A DNA stretch of 58,705 bases from Mesostigma viride (lineage: Eukaryota; Streptophyta; Mesostigmatophyceae; Mesostigmatales; Mesostigmataceae), in the NCBI GenBank assembly GCA_009746045.1, contig RPFO01000395.1, forward strand, positions 1-58,705, written 5' to 3'. Numbering within the stretch: the first letter of the stretch is position 1; every line of letters starts with the position of its first letter. Under the pieces are notes generated by a model. It saw nothing but the letters and a program-made list of their open reading frames with translations, made no database searches and was not told the DNA's origin. Made by a program: the position numbers and the translations under genes. Positions 1 to 8,886 of this stretch are shown here, piece after piece.

Positions 1-294
1 TGCCACCGTCGCAATGTGTTAAGGTGCTAGACCCCTCACATGAAGTGGGAATCGAGTTGTCGATTGAACGAAGGGCCTCTCCCATCCAGGGTTTTTGTCC
101 CAAGGGAGTTTGTGACCACTGTTCACTCCCAATTCGCGGACATGAGAGACAGATCGAGGGGGTGATCACAAAGCAAAGAAGGAAAGGGATGCCACCGAAA
201 GAGACACGAAAGGGCGAGGAACAAGCTTGCCAGCCAGTCAATGACCTGAAGGGTCGTTTCGGGAGGGACGACGCTTGAAATTGATGGAGCTGGC
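1..294. other. No gene recognised
   Basis: I see no supported gene here. The one plus-strand open frame (24-278) begins with GTG, overlaps an equally open minus frame and has no recognisable motif. Confidence 0.5.
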
Positions 295-1146
295 TTACCA
301 AAGGCCAGCATCGACAATCTCAGGACCCAGCTGGCCGCGCCAAGACGATTTGGCAAACGCGAAGATAGCATCCAAGGGTTGAGAAACAAATCCTACATTG
401 GTAAAAATAAATAACTTTGGTTTACTGTAACGTTGATAAAGCATGTCCACATCTAGCATAGAGAACGTTGCTCCCGTATGAGGGCCTGGGCGATTTGAAA
501 AGGACGGAGCATCTGGACCCCACCGCCCCCGTTGTGTTTGCCCCCCATTGGTGTCCAGGCCGGAGCTGGTCGTCCCGGTCGTGTTTGCCGTCGTCGTGAT
601 CGCCCTTTTGGTGGCGACCATGAGCCACTGACGCACCTCAGTGCCTGCGCGCGCGCCATCTGTTGATTCGCCTCTGACCGGCGTTGTGGCCCGGCGCAGG
701 TGCAGGCGCAGGTGCAGGCGCGGGCGGCGGGGGTGGAGGAGGGGGTGGAGGAGCCGCGTTGATGGCGGCGGCGACGACCTGCACGGGACCCCTGCGGCGC
801 GCGCTGTAGACAGGAGGTCGTTGGACGCGGCCACAAGATTCGCTCGGTTCCGTTGTCGATAGCCGTCGCCCGCAGAGGGCCTATGCCGGCCCCTAGCGGC
901 TGGCGCACGACGCGCAGGGCATCCTGGAACCTGGCCAGTCGCGCGGAATACTCGACGTCCCGTGCTTCCGGGGGATAACGGGAAGGACTTTCTTCGCCCG
1001 GTTGCCGTGCCCGCAGCAGGCGGAGGGCCATGTGTGGTGTTTTTCCTGTTTCTGGTCGCGTGTTGGGTGCACTTGTGTGCCCGGCCGCCCCCCGCCGTCT
1101 GCACCTCGTCCACTGTTTGTAATGACCGTGCATTGGTATGAACCAT
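295..1146 (-). CDS. Doubtful ORF region with a Pro/Ala-rich reading
   Basis: Two long minus-strand frames overlap here (283 and 226 codons). Neither looks natural throughout. Natural-looking stretches move between frames, and a third frame over about 635-790 reads as a run of prolines followed by alternating Ala-Pro before a stop near 635. A C6 run near 1088 could be one break point. This may be one Pro/Ala-rich protein broken by frameshifts, or non-coding G+C-rich DNA. No domain is recognised and no function is proposed. Confidence 0.2.
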   Translation of the reverse strand: MVHTNARSLQTVDEVQTAGGGRAHKCTQHATRNRKNTTHGPPPAAGTATGRRKSFPLSPGSTGRRVFRATGQVPGCPARRAPAARGRHRPSAGDGYRQRNRANLVAASNDLLSTARAAGVPCRSSPPPSTRLLHPLLHPRRPRLHLRLHLRRATTPVRGESTDGARAGTEVRQWLMVATKRAITTTANTTGTTSSGLDTNGGQTQRGRWGPDAPSFSNRPGPHTGATFSMLDVDMLYQRYSKPKLFIFTNVGFVSQPLDAIFAFAKSSWRGQLGPEIVDAGLW

Positions 1147-1185
1147 TAAGATTAGTACATTAACGTTATATATAATTGAATGAGA

Positions 1186-2100
1186 TTACGATTTCATCCT
1201 CTTGTCCCTGTTCCACGCCTGGTTCTCAAGCATGAGTCGTTTGTTGTTTGCCGCAAACTCGGGGCCGCGGTACTCGCGAGCCTTATTGTAGTGGCCCAGC
1301 TTTTCCAGCCCCGGTGCCAATGCCTCCACCATGACCAGCGCCGTCTTCTCGGGGTCTTCCCGGCAAATACCTCCTCTTGGTGCCGCAAATGGAAGAATTC
1401 GGTCAATGCGCACATGGGGTCTGTGAACGTGTCGCGAGTGGCCTGGCTCTTCTCGTGAGCCCCTGGTCCTTCCTGTAGTCGGCGGTCTGCTCGTAGCCGG
1501 TCACCAGCTTGTTGGCCGCGTTGTTGACGATGGCGTACACCCTGGACGGCACGGGCTTGGCGCTGCTCTCCTTGATGGCGCGCATGTCTAGCTTATTACT
1601 CTCGCAGCTCTTGATGCGAGGGCCTCCGACACTTGCTGGCGAGGGAGAGGCACAAACTCCTCGCCGGTATTGTCGCGATACCTATCCAACAACTCTTGAA
1701 TTAGAGCCGGGTCCGCGTCCAGGTATCTCTCCAATAGCACAGCCACTGACTGGCGAAAGGCGGCGGCCTTCTTGCCGGGTAGGACCTGGATTATCTTTAT
1801 GATTCCCTGTCGGTCAGTGACAGGCGTCTCTCGTTGCCCTTGGCCGGTGAAACGGAAGTGTACGATGCCATCGTACACTTCTTCATGGGCCGAGCACAGT
1901 TTTTTGAAGGCCTCGCTTGCGTGTCTGAATGAATTAGTTGTGAACGATCCATCCGGCTTCATAAATATCATGCACTTGATAGCATCAATAACCGAAATCT
2001 TGCCATCCGGGGTCACGCGAATCTTGCCAGCAAATGGATCCTGCTCACCAGACCCATCGCGCAAGGGTTGCAAATACCTCACAACTGCATTTGAGGCCAT
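1186..2100 (-). pseudogene. BRO-like family paralog, broken by three one-base shifts
   Basis: This is a close paralog of the intact gene at 2191-3105. It keeps the whole length: the N-terminal part with the PDGKISVID motif, the FTGQGQRETPVTDRQG motif, LPGKKAAAFR and LLERYLDADP, then the same C-terminal domain. Against the intact copy the frame is lost near 1619 (GGG where the paralog has GGGG), near 1452 (one T missing) and near 1366 (one base different in a GGG context). The start is ATG at 2098-2100. An upstream in-frame extension to 2160 exists but lies before the shared start. The breaks could be real decay or sequence errors. If corrected, the protein would match the 304-residue paralog. 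Family members probably bind DNA, as inferred from similarity of layout to BRO/KilA-N proteins. Confidence 0.75.
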
Positions 2101-2140
2101 GATTGATTTATTGTTGTTGTAGAAATTGTATCGCTCCAGA

Positions 2141-2152
2141 TAAGCGCGCCAC
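2141..2152 (-). promoter_or_regulatory. Conserved upstream element TAAGCGCGCCAC, copy 1
   Basis: The same 12 bases lie about 40-50 nt upstream of the start of three BRO-like paralogs (here, 3145-3156 and 6846-6857). The sequence between element and start is more variable, so this may be a promoter element, or the edge of the duplicated unit. Confidence 0.4.
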
Positions 2153-2190
2153 CGTTTCAAGGTTGTCCATTATCATTATTATGATTGCAA

Positions 2191-3105
2191 TTACGCTTTT
2201 ATCCTCTTGTCCCTGTTCCACACCTGGTTCTCAAGCATTAGTCGTTTGTTGTTTGCCGCAAACTCGGGGCCGCGGTACTCGCGAGCCTCCTTGTAGTGAC
2301 CCAGCTTTTCTAGCCCGGGTGCCAGCATATCCACTATGGAGAGGGCCGACTTCTCGGGGTCGCCCCCCTTAGACACCATGGCCTTGTGCTGCTCGTGGAA
2401 GAATATCGACAGACCGCACATCCCGTCCGTGAAGGTGTCGCGAGTGGCCTGGCTCTTCTTCGTGAGCCCCTGGTCCTTGCGGTAGTCTGCCGTTTGATCG
2501 TAGCCCGTCGCCAGCTTGTTGGAACTGTTGTTGACGGCGGCGTACACTCGAGCGGGCACCGGCTTGGCGCTGCTCTCCTTGATGGCGCGCATGTCCAGCT
2601 TTGTCTTCTCGCAGCTCTTGATGCGAGGGGCCTCCAGCACTTGCTGGCGAGGGAGAGGCACGAACTCCTCGCCGGTCCTGTCGCGGTACCGGTCGTGCAG
2701 GTCCTGGATGAGCGCCGGGTCGGCGTCGAGGTACTTCTCCAGCAGCACTGCCATGTGGTGGCGGAAGGCGGCGGCCTTCTTACCCGGCAGCAGCTGTATG
2801 ATCTTTATCATTCCCTGTCGGTCGGTGACAGATGTGTCTCGCTGGCCCTGACCAGGAAAACGGAAGTTGACCCTGGATGTCTCAACTTCTGGAAATTCCT
2901 TAGCAAGCCTCATCAAGTACTTTGACGCATTGGTGTTTGCATTGTCCATAAACGTGCCATCCGTGTTCATAAAGCATACAACTTTGATGACGTCGATTAT
3001 CGATATCTTGCCGTCCGGCGTCACTCGTATCTTGTTCGCAAAGGGGTCCTCCCCCGGCACGTCGCGCGAAGGCTGCAGATACCTCACAAGTGTTTGGGAC
3101 GCCAT
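2191..3105 (-). CDS. BRO-like family protein (intact copy)
   Basis: This 304-residue protein is the best-preserved member of a family with at least six copies or remnants in the window. The N-terminal domain (about 1-75) carries TPDGKISIIDVI. The middle (about 80-145) has FPGQGQRDTSVTDRQG, then LLPGKKAAAFR and LLEKYLDADP. The C-terminal half has a conserved Asn-rich VNNSSNKLATGY stretch and ends in a charged tail. From memory, similar proteins occur in protist genomes and large DNA viruses and resemble BRO/antirepressor DNA-binding proteins, but I cannot prove that. The ATG at 3103-3105 is shared with the other copies. The adjacent copy at 1186-2100 lies 90 nt downstream in the same direction, so the pair is a tandem duplication. 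Confidence 0.85.
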   Translation of the reverse strand: MASQTLVRYLQPSRDVPGEDPFANKIRVTPDGKISIIDVIKVVCFMNTDGTFMDNANTNASKYLMRLAKEFPEVETSRVNFRFPGQGQRDTSVTDRQGMIKIIQLLPGKKAAAFRHHMAVLLEKYLDADPALIQDLHDRYRDRTGEEFVPLPRQQVLEAPRIKSCEKTKLDMRAIKESSAKPVPARVYAAVNNSSNKLATGYDQTADYRKDQGLTKKSQATRDTFTDGMCGLSIFFHEQHKAMVSKGGDPEKSALSIVDMLAPGLEKLGHYKEAREYRGPEFAANNKRLMLENQVWNRDKRIKA

Positions 3106-3144
3106 GACTGTTTACTTGTGGCGGAGAAATGTTATCCATTGAAA

Positions 3145-3156
3145 TAAGCGCGCCAC
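3145..3156 (-). promoter_or_regulatory. Conserved upstream element TAAGCGCGCCAC, copy 2
   Basis: It lies about 40 nt upstream of the ATG of the intact BRO-like gene. In this copy and the one at 6846, a second conserved block, GTGGCGGAGAAATGT, lies between the element and the gene. Written on the plus strand the two blocks end in GTGGCG and CGCCAC, a short inverted pair. Confidence 0.45.
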
Positions 3157-3191
3157 CGATTAGCAAATTAACCGACAACATTGGTCACCTC

Positions 3192-3958
3192 TTATTGCCC
3201 TACTTGTTTATCGGCGTTGGGGTCCTGCAACTCTATGCTCTCATCCAGGGTCAACTCTATCTTGTGCAAGGTGCAGACCTCCTTGAGAACGAGCAGCCTC
3301 TCTACCGTAACGTTGGATGTCGTGGGCGTGCGGAACAGGTGGAGGCGTTTGGTGTGGTCGGGGTAGTCTAGCCCGTACCCGATGAGCTGGCCCACGCCGT
3401 GCAGGCCGGAGCTAAACTCTTTCACCTCTATGATCTGCTTGGTGCCGGGCACAAGATATCGATTATGCCTGCCCGACACCTGACCTCACGCTGTCCTCCT
3501 AGCCTCTCAGCGAGACTGGCCTGTACGTCCTTTTCGCCCCATCTCTTACGCTTTTTGGACGTGTTTGAAGACAAAAGTCGGACCAGTTTGTCCAAGGTGT
3601 CCGCCTTTTTGACGCTATCCACACACTCGTGGGTCACGCCTGGCAGCATGCAAACGAGTCTCTTGAGGTCGTCAAACTCCATGACCGGCGTCTCCCTCTG
3701 TCTTTGTCCAGGAAATTTCCACAAGCTAGTTGCGGGACGCACTATGTCCTCATGTGTCTTTCCAACCCTTGAGAACATGTGACTTGCCATTTGATGGACA
3801 TGTACACACTTGTGGTCATTTGATAATAGCACGCGCTTGATCACATCAATTACCGACACCCGACCATCGGGCGTCATGCGGACACCTGCGGACACGGACG
3901 CGTCCGGGTCGCGGACGTTTGCGGACATCTTCTTGGAGGGAGTGAGGCGTGTGCCCAT
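3192..3958 (-). CDS. BRO-like N-terminus fused to PD-(D/E)XK nuclease-like domain (one frameshift)
   Basis: The N-terminal part begins at ATG 3958 and has the family motifs MTPDGRVSVIDVIKRVL and WKFPGQRQRETPV. It is joined to a C-terminal part with IIDIL, then IIEVKEF, then GVGQLIGYGLDYP. The D...ExK spacing followed by a GQLxxY stretch is typical of PD-(D/E)XK-fold nucleases. The frame changes once, at about 3450, exactly between IIDIL and the PGTKQIIEVKEF stretch; the upstream frame then stops after 176 codons and the downstream frame runs to 3192. The nuclease part resembles the C-terminal part of the KilA-N gene at 50563-51362. Function is inferred: a DNA-binding protein with a nuclease tail. 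No activity can be shown from sequence alone. Confidence 0.65.
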
Positions 3959-4055
3959 TACCTCCGCGCATCCTCCTTTTATAGCACTTCGTCCCAGTGT
4001 CAGATCTCAACATGCGTGCGTCCACGGCTGGCAATGCGTCCTTGATAGTATGACG

Positions 4056-4137
4056 AGAGCCCCTAGCGCGCGGACTCTCGCTGGCCGGGACCGGGGAATT
4101 TGAAGCTGCAAATGATCCATCCGGCTTAGTAAACATA
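4056..4137 (-). pseudogene. Fragment of a BRO-like gene with internal deletion
   Basis: The minus-strand translation shows MFTKPDGSF, matching the MFMKPDGSF region of copy 1, followed almost at once, in a second frame, by FKFPGPGQRES. In full-length copies about 30-40 residues separate these motifs. The fragment is a remnant with an internal deletion and no downstream domains. Confidence 0.6.
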
Positions 4138-4234
4138 TGTTTGCTTTGGTTTGAGTGATTTCACTCTGCTGTAAGTAATTATATTTTTAAAACATATATT
4201 TGCGGAATATAAAAACACACGCATATATTATAAC

Positions 4235-4651
4235 ATGGCGGCAAAGAAAACGCGCACCCCACGACGCGCTCGTACGGTGCACCGCGCACACCGCTCCCGA
4301 GCCGCTGCGGTGCTGACGCCGGCCATGGAGCATAATTACCACGCCGCATCGGGGATGCTGTCGTATCGTTTCGGCGGGGCGTTGGAGGCATTGTCGAAGG
4401 CGAAGGTGTCGGCGAAGGGCGATGTCCCCCCTGATCAGTACAGGAGAGATCTCCGGGAGGCCAATGCGGTGGAGCGGAACCTGCGGCGGTCGTGGCTCGT
4501 GTCTATGGATAAACTGCGCCGACTGAGAGAACAAGGCGCGGGCATCCTTTATAGAGGGCCGGACGCCATCGTCGATTGGGTCATGAGAGCCGCCAAGACC
4601 GTTGTCATGCCTGGTAGGCGGGGACTCGCGGGTAAGCGTAAACGTTTTTGA
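4235..4651 (+). CDS. Small basic protein, unknown function
   Basis: This is a 138-residue protein with a very basic start (rich in Arg and Lys within the first 30 residues, with a histidine-containing RRARTVHRAHRSR stretch) and a basic end (GRRGLAGKRKRF). The charge pattern suggests a nucleic-acid-binding or virion-core protein, but I do not recognise a family. The ATG follows an A+T-rich TATATTATAAC stretch that probably contains the promoter. The next gene starts 35 nt downstream on the same strand. Confidence 0.75.
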   Translation: MAAKKTRTPRRARTVHRAHRSRAAAVLTPAMEHNYHAASGMLSYRFGGALEALSKAKVSAKGDVPPDQYRRDLREANAVERNLRRSWLVSMDKLRRLREQGAGILYRGPDAIVDWVMRAAKTVVMPGRRGLAGKRKRF

Positions 4652-4686
4652 TTAAAAAATATCGGTTAGTTGTATACGCAATACGG

Positions 4687-4986
4687 ATGCCTGTCGGGAG
4701 CAAAGCTGACGTCATGAATGGCAGGGCGACCAGGACGAGCGGAGGGCTTACGAGCGGCGACCTGGTGCGGAGGAAGGACGGCCGGGTTGTTTCGAAGGCC
4801 AAGAGCGAGATAGGGGCGCAGAACCCGTGGGCCAAGTTCGTGAAGAAGGTGCACGCGGAGACCGGTGGCTCGCTGAGTGACGCGATGGTGGAGGCAAAGA
4901 GACAGTTGGACGGTTTGATGAGGGAGCGCGGCCTCGCGAACACCGCCGAGAACCGTCGCGAGGTCCTGTCCAGCCTCTCGCGTTAA
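4687..4986 (+). CDS. Small conserved viral protein (SGGL/VSKAKS type)
   Basis: The protein is 99 residues from the ATG at 4687. An in-frame ATG 13 codons earlier exists at 4648, but that extension overlaps the upstream gene and the family motif starts right after 4687. It has VMNGRATRTSGGLTSGDL, then GRVVSKAKSEIGAQNPWAKF. From memory, small proteins with a G-x-A-x2-T-x-GGL-x3-DL motif followed by GR-(I/V)-VSK-K occur widely in giant viruses of algae and protists, probably as virion or DNA-associated proteins. A second member lies at 25212-25819. Function is not established. Confidence 0.75.
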   Translation: MPVGSKADVMNGRATRTSGGLTSGDLVRRKDGRVVSKAKSEIGAQNPWAKFVKKVHAETGGSLSDAMVEAKRQLDGLMRERGLANTAENRREVLSSLSR

Positions 4987-5062
4987 CCCGGCTCTTTCCC
5001 CGTCGCGGCTGTCCGGCCTCGGTCGCAAAAAAAAAACGGAGGTAGGTTCTATATCACTCGCG

Positions 5063-5443
5063 ATGGGTATGTTTATGTACGATTTTAAGAACCTCTTCAA
5101 GGTCGGCCTGCTGATCGGTTTGGCGCACGTGATCGCCACCTGGGTGCGGGTTAAGCGGGAGAAGTTTCGCCTGAAGGCAAACATCCGGTCGACCGTGTCC
5201 ATCTCGTGGATTCTGGGTCTCAGCGGGCTCGCCTACGTGCTGTACAGGAACTTCCGCGACAAGGCCTACGCCTACGACACGCTGCCGTGGAAGATCTGGA
5301 AGGGTTTCTGGACATCCGGGGGTGCCAGTTTGTCCTATTCCATGCTCATGACGGGCGGGTCGGCTCACTTCTCTAGCCGGCCGGTGGCCGAGGTGGTGGA
5401 GGCGACGGTGTCGGAGGCGACGGCCCCGACCACGGCCGCGTAA
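5063..5443 (+). CDS. Small membrane protein
   Basis: This 126-residue protein has two likely membrane segments, at about residues 12-28 (VGLLIGLAHVIATWV) and 45-62 (TVSISWILGLSGLAYVLY), separated by a basic loop. A third, weaker hydrophobic stretch lies near 85-100. The C-terminus is Ala/Thr/Val-rich and soluble. It may be a component of an internal virion membrane, as suggested by its neighbours, but no family is recognised. A TATATCACTCGCGATG context precedes the start. Confidence 0.7.
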   Translation: MGMFMYDFKNLFKVGLLIGLAHVIATWVRVKREKFRLKANIRSTVSISWILGLSGLAYVLYRNFRDKAYAYDTLPWKIWKGFWTSGGASLSYSMLMTGGSAHFSSRPVAEVVEATVSEATAPTTAA

Positions 5444-5526
5444 CTTTGAGACCGGAGCGGGTGGCGCCTAGATCTCCGCCCCCTCGACCTGGGTCTGGGC
5501 CGCGGTCTCGGCCTCGGCACGGGCAC

Positions 5527-5574
5527 AGGGATGGGGATGGGGATGGGGATGGGGGTGGGGACGGGGATGGGGAC
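5527..5574 (+). repeat. GGGGAT tandem repeat
   Basis: A short array of six-base GGGGAT-like units. It gives an alternating Pro-Ile/Pro-Val reading on the minus strand, which I do not accept as a gene. Confidence 0.75.
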
Positions 5575-5594
5575 GAAACGGGCGGCTGTCATCG

Positions 5595-6191
5595 TTAGAG
5601 ACAGTCGTCATTTATGTCACGCCCGAGGCGCACAGACTCGCTCCATGACTTGTGGGATGGCAGGTTCTTGTTCTCCCCGTTGTAAGTTCCTATGAGCTCG
5701 TAGACGGTGAAGTCCTTGCAATAGTCGTGAATGAGGCGACGGTACGCGGGAGGGAACGAGTACGGCCCTATCTGCAGTTGGTCGAGGGGCGGAACGGACT
5801 TGTAGAACTCGGGATCCTTGTACGGCCTTTCCAGGTGAGCCCGTATCACGCGCACTTCAGGGCGGCGGATGTCGATGTATGAATCCCAACGCCTCCAAGT
5901 AAGGGGACTCGCGCCACTCGCGCACTTCGGTCCGCGGTAGAACTCGACGCTGAATGGCACCTTCTTGTGGAAAAGCATGTCAATTATGCGGTTCATGTGA
6001 CAGTCTTCCAACGTTTCGTCATACGCGTTGAAAACGAGGCAGTAGCGCCCCAACTTGTCTATGAACCCTTGCGTCCCCTTTTCAAAATCGTTGTGAAGAG
6101 AGCCGGTGAGGTTGAGCCAGAACCCCTCCGCCGTGCCCGCTTCGGTCTCTGAAGGCATGAGGCGCTCTAAGGACACGACTGGATACGACAT
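5595..6191 (-). CDS. Hypothetical protein, 198 residues
   Basis: This uninterrupted ORF starts at ATG 6191 after an A+T-rich gap. The composition is that of a soluble globular protein, with no signal peptide or membrane segment. I do not recognise a domain. It ends 152 nt beyond the end of the convergent membrane-protein gene at 5063-5443, with the GGGGAT repeat between them. It stands alone as a single-gene unit. Confidence 0.75.
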   Translation of the reverse strand: MSYPVVSLERLMPSETEAGTAEGFWLNLTGSLHNDFEKGTQGFIDKLGRYCLVFNAYDETLEDCHMNRIIDMLFHKKVPFSVEFYRGPKCASGASPLTWRRWDSYIDIRRPEVRVIRAHLERPYKDPEFYKSVPPLDQLQIGPYSFPPAYRRLIHDYCKDFTVYELIGTYNGENKNLPSHKSWSESVRLGRDINDDCL

Positions 6192-6492
6192 GCATGCTCA
6201 AGTGAATGATGATATTATTATAACCGAGGCGCGCGGATGATGGGTTAGCCTATTGACGCATTATAGATTCGACCGCGCGGTATATTCGAGTCGCTAACCA
6301 CCTGCAGGCGTTGATGGTTGTGAGGACGGAAAAATTGTTCACAAAACCCAGTGCGCATCGGTCAGCGTACATCTCCTCCTCTGTCATTGCGCCTTTTCAT
6401 AAAAAAGATTATGTAGGATTTTTTACCGAGGCGCGCAGGCACTGGTAGCCCTGGTCACGCGGGTGGCCGCTACCACCCCTTGCTGATCGGGC
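6192..6492. other. Intergenic region, no gene seen
   Basis: Three hundred bases without a credible gene. Two related stretches around 6224-6255 and 6427-6455 both contain ACCGAGGCGCGC and look like remnants of one repeated sequence. The rest is unremarkable. Confidence 0.5.
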
Positions 6493-6807
6493 TTATTTTA
6501 ATATATAACAAAGATAAAAAGTCCTGCCCGTGCCCGTGTCTCGTTGGCCGGGGCCCGGAAACTTAAAGTGTATACATCCAGATGACACCTCTGGGTACTC
6601 CTTCTCAAGGCGTGATAAGGCATTGCTCGCCATCTGATTGGCCTTCTCATAGAAGGAACCGTCATCGTTCATGAAGAGCACGCACTTGACGACGTCTACC
6701 CTCGAAATCATGCCATCGGGCGCCACTCGCATCTTGTTCGCGAACGGGTCATCCCCCGGCACTTCGCGCGAGGGTTGCAGATACTTCACAAGTGCACGGG
6801 ACGCCGT
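6493..6807 (-). pseudogene. BRO-like family remnant: start codon lost and C-terminus missing
   Basis: The reading frame matches the N-terminal third of the intact copy at 2191-3105: KYLQPSREVPGDDPFANK, VAPDGMISRVDVVK, then HFKFPGPGQRDT, where similarity stops and the frame ends in unrelated sequence. At the position of the shared ATG the sequence reads ACG (plus-strand CGT at 6805-6807) with the following GCG TCC codons intact, so the normal start is lost. A GTG or downstream ATG would be the only starts. Upstream sequence, including TAAGCGCGCCAC at 6846-6857, is preserved, so this is a truncated duplicate. Confidence 0.75.
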
Positions 6808-6845
6808 GTTGTTTATTAGTGGCGGAGAAATGTCGGCCCTCGATA

Positions 6846-6857
6846 TAAGCGCGCCAC
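6846..6857 (-). promoter_or_regulatory. Conserved upstream element TAAGCGCGCCAC, copy 3
   Basis: It stands in front of the decayed copy at 6493-6807 at the same distance as in the intact gene. The accompanying GTGGCGGAGAAATGT block is identical to the one at copy 2. Confidence 0.45.
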
Positions 6858-7004
6858 TTACCGCCGGGCGTGATCAGGCGGTCGCCAATAAATACCAGAA
6901 GTCTACTATAGAATAGTACACTTCCGACTATAAATACCGGGACTGGCGACCGAGCGGCGGTGTGGGTACATCCGCGCGCGGATTGTCTGGACGTACCAGT
7001 AGGA

Positions 7005-7953
7005 ATGAAGACGTTTCGCGTGGCCGCGGGCGTCAAGGACGTCCGTCTCAGCGTCCGGGCAGCGTCCGCCATCCCCACCAACTACTACGGCAAAACCAAG
7101 CGCGATACGCTGAGGAGGATAGCGCTCATGCAGGGGCTGCGTCCGTTCCGGGACGCCACACGCCAGGAGTTGGAGTGCGCGGTGTATTGCAACCAGCAGG
7201 CCATCCGCATCCAGCGGTGGGTGAGGCGGACGGTGCTGCCCTACGCCCGCGCCAAGAGGACGATCGCCGCCCACCTGTCGATGAGGGTGTCCAACAAGGA
7301 GGACCCCATCACGATGGAGGATTTGCCGTCAAAGGAGAGGGTGTTCAAGTTCGTGCGCCCCACGCGGCAGGTAGTGGGGTTCGACGCGGTGCGGCTGGCG
7401 GAGTACATCATCGCGTCCGGGCGGTTCGAGGACCCGCAGACCCGGTTCCCGTTCTCGCCGGGGGACCTGTGGAGGCTGGACAGGCAGGTGCGGAGGCTGG
7501 GGTTCCAGCGCCACTCGACGCTGTACATCTACCAGCACCCGGAAGTGGTGAAGGCCATGCGCGACCACGAGTCGCTGCTGGTGGGACTGGACAGGATCTC
7601 CACGGACCTGGTCGCGAGCATGGTGGACATCGCGGAGGGGAGGCGGCCGACGCGGAGACGCTCTCCATCGTGGCGACGGATTACGTCCCGCAGTGGAGGA
7701 CGTACGTTCGCCAGTTGCGCGTGCTGGACGTCCACGCCGGCACCACACCGCAGACACGTGCATCCGGATGGTGCGGGCCGAGTCCGGCAGCGACAAGTCC
7801 CCCGACCCGGCGCGGAAACAGCGGCTCGCGTGGTTGGAGGCGTTCATGACGTACTACATGCTGATCGACAGCGGGGTGCCCCCGGGCTTCACCCCGTCCC
7901 ATCCGGGCCCCGGCCTTATCGACATCGCGACGGGCGATGTCGTGATGGATTAG
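7005..7953 (+). CDS. Hypothetical protein with IQ-like helix and U-box/RING-like region (two frameshifts)
   Basis: The gene starts at ATG 7005. Residues about 70-90 contain AIRIQRWVRR, which resembles an IQ motif. Residues about 104-165 contain EDPITMEDLP, VFKFV, a tyrosine-containing helix and FEDPQTRFPFS, a layout seen in modified U-box or RING-type domains (two DPxT-type corners), though I see no zinc ligands. The frame shifts near 7645 and again near 7745; each time the protein sense resumes (DAETLSIVATDYVP, then ADTCIRMVRAES). The end is the TAG at 7951-7953. The product would be about 315 residues. A role in ubiquitin transfer is only a suggestion from the motif. Confidence 0.6.
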
Positions 7954-8012
7954 AAACGCGCGCTCACACAGTGGCAATTGTGTTTCATAGTATGTAGTAT
8001 ACACGGCTCGCG

Positions 8013-8857
8013 ATGTCTCATGTCATCCAGTTCCTGACGCCGGCCGACGGGGCGGAGGAGGACCCGCAGTTCAGCGGCAAGATCCGCGTGACGGATGATG
8101 GCAGAATTTCAGTTTTTGATGCCATGTCTGCTATCGGTGTATCACAGCCCAGGGTTGTCTGGCTACGCCTTGCTAAGGACCATCACGAGGTTGTTACATT
8201 CTGTAACAACCTCAAATTCCCTGGCTCCGGCCAGCGCCCCACCCCCGCGACCGATCGACAGGGGATGACAAAGATCATAATGCTGCTCCCCGGCAAGATA
8301 GCCGCCAAGTTCCGTGACAAGGTGGCCGTGCTGTTAGAGCGATACCTCAATGCCGACCGTTCCCTGGCCGAGGACATCCTGAGGAGGGGGGTGCGAACGA
8401 TGGCTCCGTCACCAACCTGTGCGAGCACCCCCGCATCCGAAGCTGCTTGGCCACCAAGAAGCTGAATGGGTGCATCAAGGAGTACTCGGACAAGCACAAG
8501 GGCTGCGGTGTGCTCTATCCTGTGGTGCATGACATCAACAATGTGGCGGTGACAGGCAAGACCGCCAGGGAGCTCAGGACACTTCATTCGGCGACGGGCT
8601 CCTCGCGTGACCTGGAGACAGAGTCTCAGATGGCCGCCATGTACTTTCTGCAGATCAGGGAGGCCGAGAAGCTGAAGGCCGACGCCAAGTTGAACCCCGT
8701 GGACGTGGCCAAGCGAACTCGCGCCATGTTCGAGCCCGTGTTCAAGGCTGATGGGTTGCACGATCTCATGGCAGATGACAGCCGCATCATTGAGAATGCC
8801 AAAGTCATGCGCCTGAACCAACAGGCACAGAGAGAGGCCGCCATTGCTGCTAGCTAG
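8013..8857 (+). CDS. BRO-like family protein, plus-strand copy (one frameshift at G6)
   Basis: It starts at ATG 8013. The N-terminal part has SGKIRVTDDGRISVFDAM, NNLKFPGSGQRPTPATDRQG, LLPGKIAAKFR and LLERYLNADRS. The frame then breaks at the G6 run 8386-8391. One more G restores the reading into a second frame with LATKKLNGCIKEYSDKHKG, HDINNVAVTGKTARELR and a charged helical end at 8857. The nearest relative in the window is 56972-57812, with which it forms a subfamily separate from the copies at 1.2-3.1 kb. The predicted role is DNA binding or regulation, by inference from BRO-like layout. Confidence 0.75.
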
Positions 8858-8886
8858 TTACAGCGTGCGCTTTGGGACGGGTTTAA

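Noticed and set aside
5365-5592. Minus-strand ORF with alternating Pro-x repeats
   Set aside because: It comes from the GGGGAT simple repeat and overlaps the end of a well-supported membrane-protein gene.
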